This document shows, piece after piece, positions 46,458 through 56,672 of a DNA stretch of 58,918 bases. The stretch's first letter is position 1, and each line of letters starts with the position of its first letter. The translations under genes and the position numbers were made by a program. The notes beneath the pieces are model-generated. The model did not search any database, was not told the DNA's origin, and saw nothing but the letters and a program-made list of their open reading frames with translations. Origin of the DNA: Patescibacteria group bacterium (GTDB lineage: Bacteria; Patescibacteriota; Patescibacteriia; 2-12-FULL-60-25); contig JAGOTP010000004.1 in NCBI GenBank assembly GCA_018061755.1, forward strand, positions 1-58,918, given 5' to 3'.

Positions 46458-49400
46458 CTACACCTCCGCCTTAACCGTGTCTGCTCCCAAAATCCCCTCC
46501 ACTTCTTTCGCGATGAGGTCGTTAAAGGCAATACGATAGGACGAGAGAATTTTCTGTTTTCCTCCCGGATTCTCAATCGCAAAGTACACATTATATTGCC
46601 CAGGATACTTATCGAGAATCCCACGCAAGGTCAAAAGGATCGTCTCTGGTAATTGAGCTCGCAGAGTCAAGGTAACTGCACGAATCTGTTTCGTAGGAGA
46701 ACCCGCAACCACCAAATCTTTCTTCAAAGCGTCTGAATCCTCTTCTACGACCGACATCACGCCACCCCGCGTTGATTCCTCGATCAGGTCGATGTTATCC
46801 GGCGTCACTTCATAGGCCGTTTCAGCCAGCACTTTCCAGTCCCCGTCCTTCTCTTGAGGTCGACCGCTTACGACCAGCACTTTCTCCCCTTCCCAAACCT
46901 CTGGCTTTTCTTTGTACGTTCTTGGGAAAACGACGACTTCGATGCTGCCGGTCAAATCTTCCAAGCGCAAAAAGACCATTGGTTCGTTGGCTTTGGTCGC
47001 GATCTTCTTGGCAGACGTGACCATGCCAGCCACGCGAATCGCTTTCTCTTTCTTGCGCTTCATGTCTCGCCCTTTGTCAGCCACTTCACTCAGAGGCGTA
47101 CAGAAGTGATTCAGACGACTGGCGTACTCCTCGAAAGGATGAGCTGAAAGATACAAACCGAGCAATTCTTTCTCCCACATCAAACAGTCGCGTTGAACCG
47201 CTGGAGGAGCGGGACGAAGCTGTAACTCGTCCTCACTAGACTCACTCGTGCTCGTGGCAGAAAAGAGGTTGAACTGTCCCGATGCCGATTCCTGAGCGTG
47301 ACGTCTGTGGAATTCCAAAATAGACTCAATGTTGAAGTAGAGCTGGTTACGATCACCAAACCGATCCAACGCCCCTGAACGAATGAAGACTTCCAGCGAG
47401 CGACGGTTGAACGACTTGTGGTTCATCCGTCGCACAAAGTCCGGCAGATCTTTGTAGGTGCCGTTCGCTTTACGCTCCTTGATCACGTATTCGGCCACAT
47501 CCTCTCCCAAACCTTTGATCGCGAGGAGACCGAAACGGAGCGTATTTTGCCCTTTTACAACCGCAAAACGAGCGAATGATTCATTCACGTCCGGTGGCAG
47601 AACCGGCATGCCCATGCGACGACATTCTTCAACCTCGATCGTGATACGGTCGATGTTCTGACAGTCAGAGTTCAGCAGTGCCGCCATGAAGGCGTCGGGG
47701 TAGCGAGATTTGAGGTAGGCTGTTTGATACGCAATCAAGGCGTAACAGGCTGCGTGAGATTTGTTGAAGCCGTAAGCCGCGAATTCTTCGAACTGTTGGA
47801 AAATAGCGGCGGCTGTTTCACGTTCCACTCCGTTTTTGACCGAACCATCGATGAATTTAAGCTTGAGTTCTCCCATGAGCTTGGCGATCTTCTTACCCAT
47901 GGCTTTGCGCAGCGTGTCAGCTTCACCCGGCGTAAAGCCAGCCATGTCTTTTGAAACTTGCATGACTTGCTCCTGATAGACCGGGATGCCGTAGGTGTTA
48001 CGCAGTGCACTTTCCGTCAACGGGTGCATGTATCTGATCTTTTCGCGGCCGTGTTTGCGGGCAATGAAGGACTCAATGAATTGCATCGGACCCGGACGAT
48101 ACAAGGCCACCATGGCGATGATGTCTTCGATCATGGTCGGCTTCAGTTCACGAATGTACTTCTTCATGCCTTCTGATTCCAGCTGGAAGACACCCGTTGT
48201 ATCGCCACGACCTAACAATTCGAACGTTTCCGCATCATCGAGCGGAATATCATCGATATTGATCACGTCGCCATAGACCGCCTCTACGATCGTGAGACAG
48301 TCACGGATAATCGAAAGGTTGGACAAACCCAAGAAGTCCATCTTGAGGAGTCCGATGGCTTCCGCCGAATGGCCCGCATATTGCACCACACGGTCGACGT
48401 CACCACCCTGAGCCTTCTGCATCGGACAGAACTGAACCAATGGCTCTGGCGTGATCACAATGCCACAGGCGTGCTGAGAAGCATGACGGGTCGTTCCCTC
48501 TAGGCGAATAGCGAGATCAATTAAACGCTTGATTCTTGGATCTGACTCATACATTCCGCGCAGTTCCGGTGCCTCCTTGATCGAGGTCTCAAGCGGAATA
48601 TGCTTCCCCTGAACCGGCGGAGGAATGACTTTTGAGATACGGTCGACATCGCCATAGGGCAAACCCAAAACACGCCCAACGTCGCGGACAGCAGCACGAG
48701 CCGCCATCGTTCCGAAGGTAATGATACCGGCGACGCGATCGAGGCCATACTTCTCTGTGACGTATTTGATGACATCGACACGTTTGACGTCGTCAAAGTC
48801 CGTATCGATATCCGGCATCGAGATGCGGTCTGGGTTCAAGAAACGCTCGAAGAGCAGGCCATAGCGCAAGGGATCGAGGTTGGTGATTTTGAGGGCATAA
48901 GCAACAACAGAACCGGCGGCCGACCCGCGACCAGGGCCCACAATGACACCATGCTCCTTTGCCCAGACGATATAGTCCTGCACGATCAAGAAGTAAGCCG
49001 CAAAGCCCATGCGTTCGATAGTAGCTAGTTCGAATTCCATGCGCTCCTTAGCCTCTTTGCATTTCTCTGGATCTGGATAACGCTCAACCAAGCCTTTTTC
49101 ACATAAAATCCGCAAAAAACTGTTATCGGTCTCCCCTACTGGCACCTCAAACTGTGGCAGGTGGTTTTTGCCTAAGACAATCTCGACGTTACACCGATCA
49201 GCAATCTTTCGGGTATTTTCAATCGCTTCCGGATGATCTTTGAATGCCTCGACCATCTCTTCTGGTGAGGACATGGACAGATCAATCGTCGAACTCGAAG
49301 AACGACGTTGGTCATCTAAGAGCTTCCCATCATGAATACACACCAAAACATCCTGGGCTTCGCGATCATCAGCATGGAGGTAGTGGACGTCCTTGGTTGC

Positions 49401-50012
49401 GACAATTGGTGTCTGTGTTTCTTTCGACAGCTGGATCAAAAGCTCATTGATCTCAGACTGAGTCGGTGATTCTGGATGATGCACCAGCTCAAGGAAAAAG
49501 TTATTCTCTCCCACCGCCTCTTTGTAGATCTGAATGAGTTCACGTGCCTTATCCAAATCATGCGCCTGACAAGCTTTCGGCACATCGCCTTTCATACAAC
49601 CAGACAGCACGATCAAACCCTTCCCGTATTCTTTCAAAAGATCTTTATCGATACGCGGAACGTAGTAAAAACCGTCCAGGTAGGAAATCGAAACAAGTTT
49701 AAGCAGGTTCTGATACCCCTCGTTGGTTTCCGCTAAGAGCGTCAAATGCGAAACACGGTTGTCGATACCTGCACGTTTGTCCGTGTGCTTGTTCAAGGCA
49801 ACAGCGACTTCGACACCCAAAATGGCCTTGATCCCCCCTTTTTTAGCGGCTTCATAGAATTCAATCGCTCCGTACATGGCCGAATGATCTGTAAGCGCGA
49901 TCGCATCAAACCCCAGCTCCTTGGCGCGTGCCACAATCTCGTCCACGTCGCCAATGGCGTCATGGAGCGAATACATGGAATGGGCGTGCAAGTGGACAAA
50001 GGGAGAAGCCAT
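46458..50012 (-). CDS. dnaE: DNA polymerase III alpha subunit
   Basis: The replicative polymerase. The protein is 1184 aa. It starts with a PHP domain (HLHAHSMYSLHDAIG). The polymerase palm carries PDIDTDFDD (two catalytic Asp) near residue 400. Later come the fingers (HASQHACGIVIT), a QEQVMQVSKDMAGFTPGEADTLRKAMGKK region, a helix-hairpin-helix, and an OB fold near residues 1000-1075 (IRVAGMVTSAKKI). Length is normal for DnaE1. The sigma-like gene follows directly. The start ATG 50012 has no SD sequence. Confidence 0.96.
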   Translation of the reverse strand: MASPFVHLHAHSMYSLHDAIGDVDEIVARAKELGFDAIALTDHSAMYGAIEFYEAAKKGGIKAILGVEVAVALNKHTDKRAGIDNRVSHLTLLAETNEGYQNLLKLVSISYLDGFYYVPRIDKDLLKEYGKGLIVLSGCMKGDVPKACQAHDLDKARELIQIYKEAVGENNFFLELVHHPESPTQSEINELLIQLSKETQTPIVATKDVHYLHADDREAQDVLVCIHDGKLLDDQRRSSSSTIDLSMSSPEEMVEAFKDHPEAIENTRKIADRCNVEIVLGKNHLPQFEVPVGETDNSFLRILCEKGLVERYPDPEKCKEAKERMEFELATIERMGFAAYFLIVQDYIVWAKEHGVIVGPGRGSAAGSVVAYALKITNLDPLRYGLLFERFLNPDRISMPDIDTDFDDVKRVDVIKYVTEKYGLDRVAGIITFGTMAARAAVRDVGRVLGLPYGDVDRISKVIPPPVQGKHIPLETSIKEAPELRGMYESDPRIKRLIDLAIRLEGTTRHASQHACGIVITPEPLVQFCPMQKAQGGDVDRVVQYAGHSAEAIGLLKMDFLGLSNLSIIRDCLTIVEAVYGDVINIDDIPLDDAETFELLGRGDTTGVFQLESEGMKKYIRELKPTMIEDIIAMVALYRPGPMQFIESFIARKHGREKIRYMHPLTESALRNTYGIPVYQEQVMQVSKDMAGFTPGEADTLRKAMGKKIAKLMGELKLKFIDGSVKNGVERETAAAIFQQFEEFAAYGFNKSHAACYALIAYQTAYLKSRYPDAFMAALLNSDCQNIDRITIEVEECRRMGMPVLPPDVNESFARFAVVKGQNTLRFGLLAIKGLGEDVAEYVIKERKANGTYKDLPDFVRRMNHKSFNRRSLEVFIRSGALDRFGDRNQLYFNIESILEFHRRHAQESASGQFNLFSATSTSESSEDELQLRPAPPAVQRDCLMWEKELLGLYLSAHPFEEYASRLNHFCTPLSEVADKGRDMKRKKEKAIRVAGMVTSAKKIATKANEPMVFLRLEDLTGSIEVVVFPRTYKEKPEVWEGEKVLVVSGRPQEKDGDWKVLAETAYEVTPDNIDLIEESTRGGVMSVVEEDSDALKKDLVVAGSPTKQIRAVTLTLRAQLPETILLTLRGILDKYPGQYNVYFAIENPGGKQKILSSYRIAFNDLIAKEVEGILGADTVKAEV

Positions 50013-50060
50013 AACCGAAGTCGATGGTAGCCGTCGGACAGGCTGCGGGCAATGGACGAA

Positions 50061-50084
50061 AAAAGCCTGGTTTTCCAGGCTTTT
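50061..50084 (-). terminator. Terminator of the 108-aa gene
   Basis: AAAAGCCTGG and CCAGGCTTTT form a 10-bp perfect stem around four bases. On the minus strand six T follow. It separates the 108-aa gene from dnaE. Confidence 0.85.
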
Positions 50085-50106
50085 CCTTACTTACGCTGAA
50101 CGCGGC

Positions 50107-50433
50107 TTACTCCTCGTCTTCATCATCTGAGTCTAGCCCTTTACGCTTGGCTTTTTTAGAACTGGATGATCGATGACTAAGCAATGACAAAAGCTTCTTC
50201 CCCCCTTCTGTCACAAGCGAGGCATACCCAGAAATACTCGTGAATCGTTCGGCGAGAAGCTCGATCGTTTCTTCGAGGGAAGTGATCTTGGCACGAGCAT
50301 CCTTTACAATCTCATCCGCCTGACGCAGGACGGACAACAAGCGATACAAGACCAAGCAGAGAAACACGGTAATCACGGCGAGACAGATACTCGCGACGGA
50401 ATACCAGACATCTTGCGTAGAGGAAAGGAACAT
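50107..50433 (-). CDS. Small DUF948-like membrane protein
   Basis: The product is 108 aa. One membrane helix (about 9-32) is followed by a coiled coil (about 33-65, LRQADEIVKDARAKITSLEETIELL) and a tail that is first Ser/Lys-rich and then ends in Asp/Glu (DSDDEDEE). This resembles small general-stress DUF948 proteins. It lies between pheT and dnaE with its own terminator. The function is unknown. Confidence 0.6.
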   Translation of the reverse strand: MFLSSTQDVWYSVASICLAVITVFLCLVLYRLLSVLRQADEIVKDARAKITSLEETIELLAERFTSISGYASLVTEGGKKLLSLLSHRSSSSKKAKRKGLDSDDEDEE

Positions 50434-50453
50434 AGATGATCTGAGTATACCAA

Positions 50454-50484
50454 AACACTCCCCATCGCGTCGACAGGGAGTGTT
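50454..50484 (-). terminator. Terminator of pheT
   Basis: AACACTCCC and GGGAGTGTT form a 9-bp perfect stem with a 13-base loop; on the minus strand TTTTGG follows. Confidence 0.75.
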
Positions 50485-50500
50485 GGATCATCGTTCTTTT

Positions 50501-52921
50501 TTAGGCTCTTAAACTTGCTCCCAAGGTTGAAACCAAGAGCTGTGTGATTTTCTGTACCTCTACCTCCACTTCTTCCGAGGATAATGTTTTGGTTGGACTT
50601 TGGAATGTAAGGTGGAAGGCGAGAGACTTCTTGCCGTCTTCTACCCCTTTTCCACGATACGTATCAAACCATTCAACTTCGACTGGGACCGTTGCAGTCT
50701 TCTGAACAGCTTTTGTGATTTGCTCGACCGTGACAGTCAGATCAACCACTAGAGCAATATCACGTTTGGAGGATGGGAAAGCAGGAATCGGTGTATAGGA
50801 CACACTAGAGCGTGAAGCTGCCTCCAATGCCAACAAATCAATCTCACACATTCCTAGACGTTCGTTCAATTTCCAAGCAGATGCCATGAGAGGATGCAGC
50901 TCACCAATCGTTCCGATGATTTGTCGATTCACAATAATGCTCGCTGACCGTCCTGGGTGCCACTGACCTCGGCTATCGGTTGTCAGAGATTCAAAGCTTG
51001 CGCTCTGAATGCCAAAACGCTGCAGAAGCAGCTCAGCCGCGCCCTTAGCCCGCTTCCAGATCTGGTCATCGCCACTCATCGCGATAAACAACATCGGATG
51101 TTCGTCCGGCAAGGTACCGCTGCGCTTTTCAAAACAATTAGCGAGTTCAAAGTAGCCCTGACCTGAAACACGTTCTTGGTTGTCGGCTACGACCTGCAAT
51201 ACACCTGGTAGCAAGCTGGGACGCATGTACTCAAGATCAGCCGCCAGCGGATTCTGCAAGCGAACCGTCTGATCCAAGTGATAACCTGTTTTCTGGAGCT
51301 GATCAGCCGAAACGAATGCGTAGCTGTAGACCTCCGTAAGTCCGGCTCCCTGGGCGATCGTACGGCAGCGGTCTTCGAGATCAAGTAGTGGATCAGATGG
51401 GCGTGTAGAGATACCAGCCGGGAAAATGGACGGCAGGTTAGCATACCCGTGCACGCGGGCGATCTCTTCCACCAAATCACGACCATCTTCGATATCGTGA
51501 TCGCGCCACCAAGGTACCGTTGCGCTCAATATTTCGTTTTTTACCTGAACCTCAAAACCAAGTCTCTCCAACGTTCCAACCATCTCGTCTGTTGGAAGAT
51601 CGATCCCGATCAAGGAACGAACTTGTTTTAGGGGAATAGAGAAGTGTTTCGAGACGTAGTGCTTCGTTTGGGAATCAAAGATCTGGCTCGTGACCTTACC
51701 ACCAGCTAGCGTCAGACATAACTCAACAGCTCGAGCCAAAGCACTTGGCAACGCTTCCGTCGACAGTCCTTTTTCGTAGAGCGATTGTGAGTCAGAGTAG
51801 AGGTTCAAAGCACGGGCAGTACGACGGACAGAAACCTGATCAAATGTTGCCGCCTCAAAAATGACAGAGGTCGTCGTAGACATCACACCCGTCGCTTCTC
51901 CACCCATGACACCAGCCACTGCGACCGGCTTGGTCGCATCAGCAATGACCAGCATCCCTGGCTGCAACTCGTACGTCTTTCCATCAAGAGCCTGGATAGA
52001 TTCTTTTGCCTTCGCCTGACGCACTTGGATCTGCTCTCCCTCTAACTTGGACGCATCAAAGACGTGCAGCGGCTGACCGAGTTCGAGTAACACATAGTTC
52101 GTAATATCCACCAAAACACTAATCGGACGTACGCCTGCCGAGAGCAATCGCTCCTTCAACCACCAAGGCGATTGACCATTCGTGACGCCATCAAGCTTCA
52201 CTCCCAAATAGCGACGGCAACGCTCAGCGTCCTCGACCTTGATATTCAAAGCCTTCGCATCGGCTGCCGGTTTAATCGCTTGTGATTTCAATCCTTTGAA
52301 CGGTAGATCCAGAATCGCTCCGGATTCACGAGCCAATCCCAAAATGCTCATCGCATCCGGACGGTTGGTTGTGACCTCGATGTCCATAAGAACATCTTTT
52401 TCACATCCCAGGACCTGCGCAAGTGGAGTTCCAGGACGCAGCTTTTCTCCTACCAGATCTGGCAACGCTAAGCCAAGATCAAGAATCTCTTTCTCGTCTT
52501 TCTTAGGGAAAGCCGTTCCCAAACCAATCTCTTCAGCTGCGCAGACCATTCCCTGGCTTTCGACGCCACGAATCTTGGTCAACTCCATCGTGACAAGCTC
52601 CCCTTCTCCATGCCAATGAACCTTGGCACCCAACATAGCCACAGCAACCAATTGATCTTGCGCAACATTAGATCCGCCACAGACGATCGTAAGCGGTGAG
52701 GCATCGCCGACATCTACCTGCAACACACGCAAACGATCAGCCTGAGGGTGTGGTTCAACTTTGACGATTTTTCCAACAACAATCTTCTCAAGTTCAGCAT
52801 CACGCGGAATGATTTTCTCTACGGCTGGTCCTGACAGCGAAATCCGCGCCGCAAAAGCTTCGGGCGACAGGTCACAGTCCAGATACTCACGCAGCCAATT
52901 GTAGGAAGTAAGCAGGTTCAT
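50501..52921 (-). CDS. pheT: Phenylalanyl-tRNA synthetase beta subunit
   Basis: The product is 806 aa. It starts NLLTSYNWLREYLDCDLSPEAFAARIS, then has the tRNA-binding OB fold (VGKIVKVEPHPQADRLRVLQVDVG), the B3/B4 editing domain (residues about 210-370, with SILVDITNYVLLELGQPLHVFDA), B5, the catalytic-like core, and the C-terminal anticodon-binding FDX-ACB domain (YTPIPAFPSSKRDIALVVD). All modules of the bacterial subunit are present. It is coupled to pheS, which ends 2 bases upstream. Confidence 0.96.
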   Translation of the reverse strand: MNLLTSYNWLREYLDCDLSPEAFAARISLSGPAVEKIIPRDAELEKIVVGKIVKVEPHPQADRLRVLQVDVGDASPLTIVCGGSNVAQDQLVAVAMLGAKVHWHGEGELVTMELTKIRGVESQGMVCAAEEIGLGTAFPKKDEKEILDLGLALPDLVGEKLRPGTPLAQVLGCEKDVLMDIEVTTNRPDAMSILGLARESGAILDLPFKGLKSQAIKPAADAKALNIKVEDAERCRRYLGVKLDGVTNGQSPWWLKERLLSAGVRPISVLVDITNYVLLELGQPLHVFDASKLEGEQIQVRQAKAKESIQALDGKTYELQPGMLVIADATKPVAVAGVMGGEATGVMSTTTSVIFEAATFDQVSVRRTARALNLYSDSQSLYEKGLSTEALPSALARAVELCLTLAGGKVTSQIFDSQTKHYVSKHFSIPLKQVRSLIGIDLPTDEMVGTLERLGFEVQVKNEILSATVPWWRDHDIEDGRDLVEEIARVHGYANLPSIFPAGISTRPSDPLLDLEDRCRTIAQGAGLTEVYSYAFVSADQLQKTGYHLDQTVRLQNPLAADLEYMRPSLLPGVLQVVADNQERVSGQGYFELANCFEKRSGTLPDEHPMLFIAMSGDDQIWKRAKGAAELLLQRFGIQSASFESLTTDSRGQWHPGRSASIIVNRQIIGTIGELHPLMASAWKLNERLGMCEIDLLALEAASRSSVSYTPIPAFPSSKRDIALVVDLTVTVEQITKAVQKTATVPVEVEWFDTYRGKGVEDGKKSLAFHLTFQSPTKTLSSEEVEVEVQKITQLLVSTLGASLRA

Positions 52922-52923
52922 AA

Positions 52924-54009
52924 CTAGAATTGATGCAAGAAGCGCACATCGTTTTTATACAGAACACGAATGTCATCGATTTTAAGACCTTCCTTCATAC
53001 AGAACGTACGCTCAACACCCAAGCCGAAAGCAAAACCTGAATATTCATTCGGATCAATGCCGCCAGCGCGTAAAACGTTGGGATGAATCATGCCGGCACC
53101 CCCTAACTCATGCCAACCACGCTTACACATACGACACTTATCTCCACTTGAGTCTTTTCCACTTCCGTCACATACGCCACAAGAAATATCGACTTCAAAA
53201 GAAGGTTCCGTGAAGCGAAAATGATGTGGGCGCAAACGAGCACGACGTTCAGGACCAAAGAAAGAATGGACGAAGTGGTCGATGATCCCGGTCAGATGCG
53301 TAATCGAAACATCTTTATCGATCATCATCCCCTCAAATTGATGAAACATCGGAACGTGGGTTGCATCGCTCTGTCGGCGATAGCATTTTCCAATATTAAT
53401 CAGACGGACAGGGAATTCTCCTTGAGCAACCGCACGCTTCATAACTCGTGCTTGCCAGTTTGAGACATGTGGCACAAGCACAATCTTCCCCTCTTCCGGC
53501 TTCTCACTGACTGGACTATCGACGAAAAACGTCTCCCAATCATCGCGCGCTGGATGATCCTTGGGCATGTTGAGCGATTCGAACGCATACCAATCCCAAT
53601 CGATCTCAGGATAACGAACCATGGAGAACCCAGCTTTTTCAAAGACCGCGCGGATTTCGCGGATGGCTTGCGTCGTCAAATGCAAGTGGCCGCTAGGAGG
53701 AAGTGTGCCAGGTTCTGTAATATCCACCGCTTCTTCTGCTAAACGTTCCTTGATGTCAGACGCTTCGAGCGTTGTTCGGGTCTTCGCAAAGGCTTCTTCA
53801 ATCTTGGTTTTGACTTCATTGGCGAGAATACCCAATTTTGGACGCTCTTCCGTAGCCACATCCTTCAATTCTTTCATCAAATCCGCCAAACGGCCTTTAC
53901 GACCCAAAATGGCCACCTCAAGGTCTTCGAGTGGCTTTGTCGCAGCAATCTTGTTCAGCTCATCTTGCGTGCTTTGCAAGAGCTCAGTGATACGTTCATT
54001 CCAAGTCAT
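52924..54009 (-). CDS. pheS: Phenylalanyl-tRNA synthetase alpha subunit
   Basis: The product is 361 aa. An N-terminal coiled coil (about 1-85) is followed by class II motifs 1-3: HPARDDWETFF, RVMKRAVAQGEFPVRLINIGKCYRRQ, and GFAFGLGVERTFCMKEGL. Near residue 280 it carries a CGVC...CRMC insertion before GMIHPNVL, probably a small zinc knuckle. Such knuckles occur in PheS of some other bacteria. It is first of the pheS-pheT pair, with rseP upstream. Confidence 0.95.
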   Translation of the reverse strand: MTWNERITELLQSTQDELNKIAATKPLEDLEVAILGRKGRLADLMKELKDVATEERPKLGILANEVKTKIEEAFAKTRTTLEASDIKERLAEEAVDITEPGTLPPSGHLHLTTQAIREIRAVFEKAGFSMVRYPEIDWDWYAFESLNMPKDHPARDDWETFFVDSPVSEKPEEGKIVLVPHVSNWQARVMKRAVAQGEFPVRLINIGKCYRRQSDATHVPMFHQFEGMMIDKDVSITHLTGIIDHFVHSFFGPERRARLRPHHFRFTEPSFEVDISCGVCDGSGKDSSGDKCRMCKRGWHELGGAGMIHPNVLRAGGIDPNEYSGFAFGLGVERTFCMKEGLKIDDIRVLYKNDVRFLHQF

Positions 54010-54021
54010 AAGTACTGCCAG

Positions 54022-55176
54022 TTAGAAGAGATTTTTGATGCCATTCAAGATACCGCCACCATATTGCCGCAGATCACGTAGCGTCACAAGCAGAACCAAA
54101 CCGATCAAGAAAATAAACCCGATACGGTGGATCGCTGCCTCCAGCTTGAGAGAAGCCTTGCGACGACGAATCGCTTCGATCGCAAGAAACAAGAATCGAC
54201 CTCCATCGAGGGCTGGGATCGGCAAAAAGTTGATCACAGCCAAGTTTAGAGAGAGAAGAGCGGCGAATTGAAGAAGTGGCCATATCCCTTGTTCCGCGAT
54301 CTTACCCGTCATGACAGCAATTCCAACGGGACCAGAGACATCCGCTCCGACAGACTTACCGATCACCAAATTGCGGATCAAGTCGAAGAATCCGACAACG
54401 ATCAACCCCGTGTAACGAGCAGTCAGCGCAATTCCCTCAGGAATCGCTCGGTACCAAACGAACCGTAGCTTCCCCGTATCCGCCATCGCGACGCCCAAAC
54501 CTTTTCGTCCCAAACTCTCGATTGTCTTTGGAGTTACTTCAACCGTTTTGACTTCTTGTTTGCGACGAATTTCAACTTGAAGTTTCTCCTGTTTTTCTGT
54601 TTGTTCTTTGATAATCGTTTGCGCTTGATCAACATTTGCAACTTCTCGACCATCGATACGTACCAGCTGATCTCCTAGACGAATATCCGCATCCGCCGCC
54701 GCCGAACCTGGCAAGACGTTCACGAATTCAACCGCACGATCATTGATAAGTGCGTGCTGCGGTGCGCCAGACAAATCACCACGAATCCCAACCATCAAAC
54801 CAATCGTGAGAATGGTACAAGCCAAGAGCCAGTTCATGATGACACCAGCCGCCAGGATGATGCCACGAGCGTAGAGCGGTTTGACGTTGAAAGAATCTGT
54901 ATCGCCCGTCGTCCCCTCTTCACCTTTCATCCGGACGAATCCTCCAAGCGGCATCCAGTTGAGCGACCAAATGGTCGAGGCATAGTCTTTGGTATCGTTA
55001 CTCGCTACACGTTTCCAACGGCCTTTATCTTTGACAAACCCCAGGGCACGCGGAGGAAACCCAAACCCAAATTCCTCGGTTTTGACCCCAAAAAAACGTG
55101 CAGCTAAAAAGTGGCCCAACTCATGGATCAAGACCAGAGCGGACAAAACAGCCAAAAAGATGATGAGCGTAAGCAT
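54022..55176 (-). CDS. rseP: Site-2 membrane metalloprotease (RseP-type)
   Basis: The product is 384 aa. The zinc motif HELGH sits in the first membrane helix (LVLIHELGHFLAARFFG). One PDZ domain (about 145-215, GSAAADADIRLGDQLVRIDGREV) follows, and the second catalytic motif NFLPIPALDGG lies near residue 315. Four membrane helices are visible. It cuts membrane-bound regulators or leftover signal peptides. It stands 12 bases upstream of pheS. Confidence 0.92.
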   Translation of the reverse strand: MLTLIIFLAVLSALVLIHELGHFLAARFFGVKTEEFGFGFPPRALGFVKDKGRWKRVASNDTKDYASTIWSLNWMPLGGFVRMKGEEGTTGDTDSFNVKPLYARGIILAAGVIMNWLLACTILTIGLMVGIRGDLSGAPQHALINDRAVEFVNVLPGSAAADADIRLGDQLVRIDGREVANVDQAQTIIKEQTEKQEKLQVEIRRKQEVKTVEVTPKTIESLGRKGLGVAMADTGKLRFVWYRAIPEGIALTARYTGLIVVGFFDLIRNLVIGKSVGADVSGPVGIAVMTGKIAEQGIWPLLQFAALLSLNLAVINFLPIPALDGGRFLFLAIEAIRRRKASLKLEAAIHRIGFIFLIGLVLLVTLRDLRQYGGGILNGIKNLF

Positions 55177-55218
55177 GTGGCTCAGTATATAGAGGTTTTT
55201 AGGATTTTGCGATCTATT

Positions 55219-55926
55219 CTAGACTAAGAGCAGAGCAGCACCAGCAAGACACGCAGTTTCAGCTCGCAGAACCTGCCGCGATAATCGTAGACGCCGCACC
55301 TTTCGCTCAGTCGCCAAACATTCCTCCCCTTCCGTCCATCCACCCTCTGGGCCAATAAATAAGGAGAGATGAGCCACTCCTGGCTCAGAAAACTGCTTAT
55401 CATCCCCTTCAGAGAGATCAGCCAAAGAAGCAAAGACCGTTTCTTTAGGATCTGTCTCTTGTAGAACTTGGTCAAAAGGTTTGACCTCGCTTAATTCGGG
55501 CAACCACAAACGACCTGACTGCTCTGTTGCTTCACGCAAGATTTTCTCCGCCCGTTCCGTCTTGATCCCCTCTTTGATCGTGCGTGTACACAGAATAGGC
55601 TGAAACCGTGCCACTCCCAATTCAGCACCTTTCTGTAGAACGAGTTCGGTATGTTCACGTTTCAAAAGAGAAAAACACAGGGTCAGCTGCATTCCCATTG
55701 GTTCGACTTCTTCGCGACGCGACAAAACTTGAACCTGTGCTCCGTCTCCCGAACATTTCAGTAAACGAGCGATAATTTCACGGCCCTTTCCGTCCAACAA
55801 ACAGACCTCCTCCCCTCCTCCGTAGCGCAAGACTCGGCTCCATTGATGAAGCAGGTTTGTATCTGTAATTTCAAAAACATCAACCGCTGACAAGGGTAGC
55901 TCGATCAGAAAACGATGGAGACGCAT
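55219..55926 (-). CDS. rsmE: 16S rRNA (uracil-1498-N3)-methyltransferase
   Basis: The product is 235 aa. It has the N-terminal PUA-like part (HQWSRVLRYGGGEEVCLLDGKGREIIARL) and the SPOUT knot with KGAELGVARFQPILCTRT, FIGPEGGWTEGEE and late LSRQVLRAETA. It methylates U1498 of 16S rRNA. Length and motif order are normal. It lies in the minus-strand series between rseP and the 191-aa gene. Confidence 0.93.
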   Translation of the reverse strand: MRLHRFLIELPLSAVDVFEITDTNLLHQWSRVLRYGGGEEVCLLDGKGREIIARLLKCSGDGAQVQVLSRREEVEPMGMQLTLCFSLLKREHTELVLQKGAELGVARFQPILCTRTIKEGIKTERAEKILREATEQSGRLWLPELSEVKPFDQVLQETDPKETVFASLADLSEGDDKQFSEPGVAHLSLFIGPEGGWTEGEECLATERKVRRLRLSRQVLRAETACLAGAALLLV

Positions 55927-55946
55927 ACAACGGGGACACGTTTGAC

Positions 55947-56522
55947 CTATTCTTGTTTGGCACAGCGCTCGAAAGCGGGCAGAAGCGTATCACGTGAAAC
56001 TTGCGCGCTGTCTTGCATAAAGCGTCGAACATCCGGTCGCAAGGCAAAAGCATTCCGCTCATTATACAAACGCTCCTGCAAATGACGGACTTGATCCAAC
56101 GCTTGGACACAGGCGGCTCGTGGAGTGGTCGCGAGCGACGTTCCCAAAGCGCCTGGTGGAACTTTGGCACTTGGAACTCCGTACTTATCAAAAATCCCCT
56201 GCAACTCAACCGTCTTTATTTGCTCAATCCGCAAGGCAGCAGCAAACGGCTGCATGGTTTGACCAAAGCGCTCAACCATCGAAGCAATCACATTCTCTAA
56301 ACGCTGCTGCTCCAAACCAAGCTCAATCAAGGTGATCCGCTCACTTTCTTCCAATTGGTCGATGGGGTAGGTCACGGAACCGTCCAAACACTCCGCAAGC
56401 AAGCAGGTATCAGCTTTTACGGACGGCAGCGGCGCCGTGTAGCGCGTATAAAAAAATCCGGCCGCAGCCATGCTGGCAGCGCCCAGGACCAAACAACCGA
56501 TATAGCCAAGAGCTCGATTCAT
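55947..56522 (-). CDS. Membrane-anchored ferritin-like (DUF2202-type?) protein
   Basis: The product is about 191 aa from ATG 56522 (MNRALGYIGCLVLGAASM). One N-terminal hydrophobic segment (about 5-24) may be a signal anchor. The rest is helical: LIELGLEQQRLENVIASMVERFGQTMQPFAAALRIEQIKTVELQGIFDKYGVP has the spacing of a DUF2202/ferritin-like four-helix domain, but the iron-binding Glu/His set looks incomplete. Two Cys occur in the DTCLLAEC stretch. An export or surface role is suggested by the N-terminus only. Confidence 0.5.
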   Translation of the reverse strand: MNRALGYIGCLVLGAASMAAAGFFYTRYTAPLPSVKADTCLLAECLDGSVTYPIDQLEESERITLIELGLEQQRLENVIASMVERFGQTMQPFAAALRIEQIKTVELQGIFDKYGVPSAKVPPGALGTSLATTPRAACVQALDQVRHLQERLYNERNAFALRPDVRRFMQDSAQVSRDTLLPAFERCAKQE

Positions 56523-56580
56523 ACAGGTGGGGGGAGATACTAAGGGCACAGCCTAGCAAATAGGCCAAAAAAACGGTAGC

Positions 56581-56636
56581 GGGGCCGCCTGCAGGAGTCT
56601 CGCGCGAGTAAAACGCGCGATACCGCAGGCGGCCCC
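56581..56636 (-). terminator. Two-tier terminator of the tail-anchored protein gene
   Basis: A perfect 12-bp stem GGGGCCGCCTGC/GCAGGCGGCCCC encloses a second perfect stem TCGCGCG/CGCGCGA. On the minus strand a run of seven T follows (56565-56571). It is one of the strongest terminators in the window. Confidence 0.9.
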
Positions 56637-56672
56637 GGTGGCAGACGTGAAGGGTTGTAGGCGAAGGAAGGG

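Noticed and set aside
53067-53084. Further copy of the polar motif in pheS (GCGCGTAAAACGTT)
   Set aside because: It has the right orientation but needs a one-base gap and matches only part of the motif; kept out of the count.
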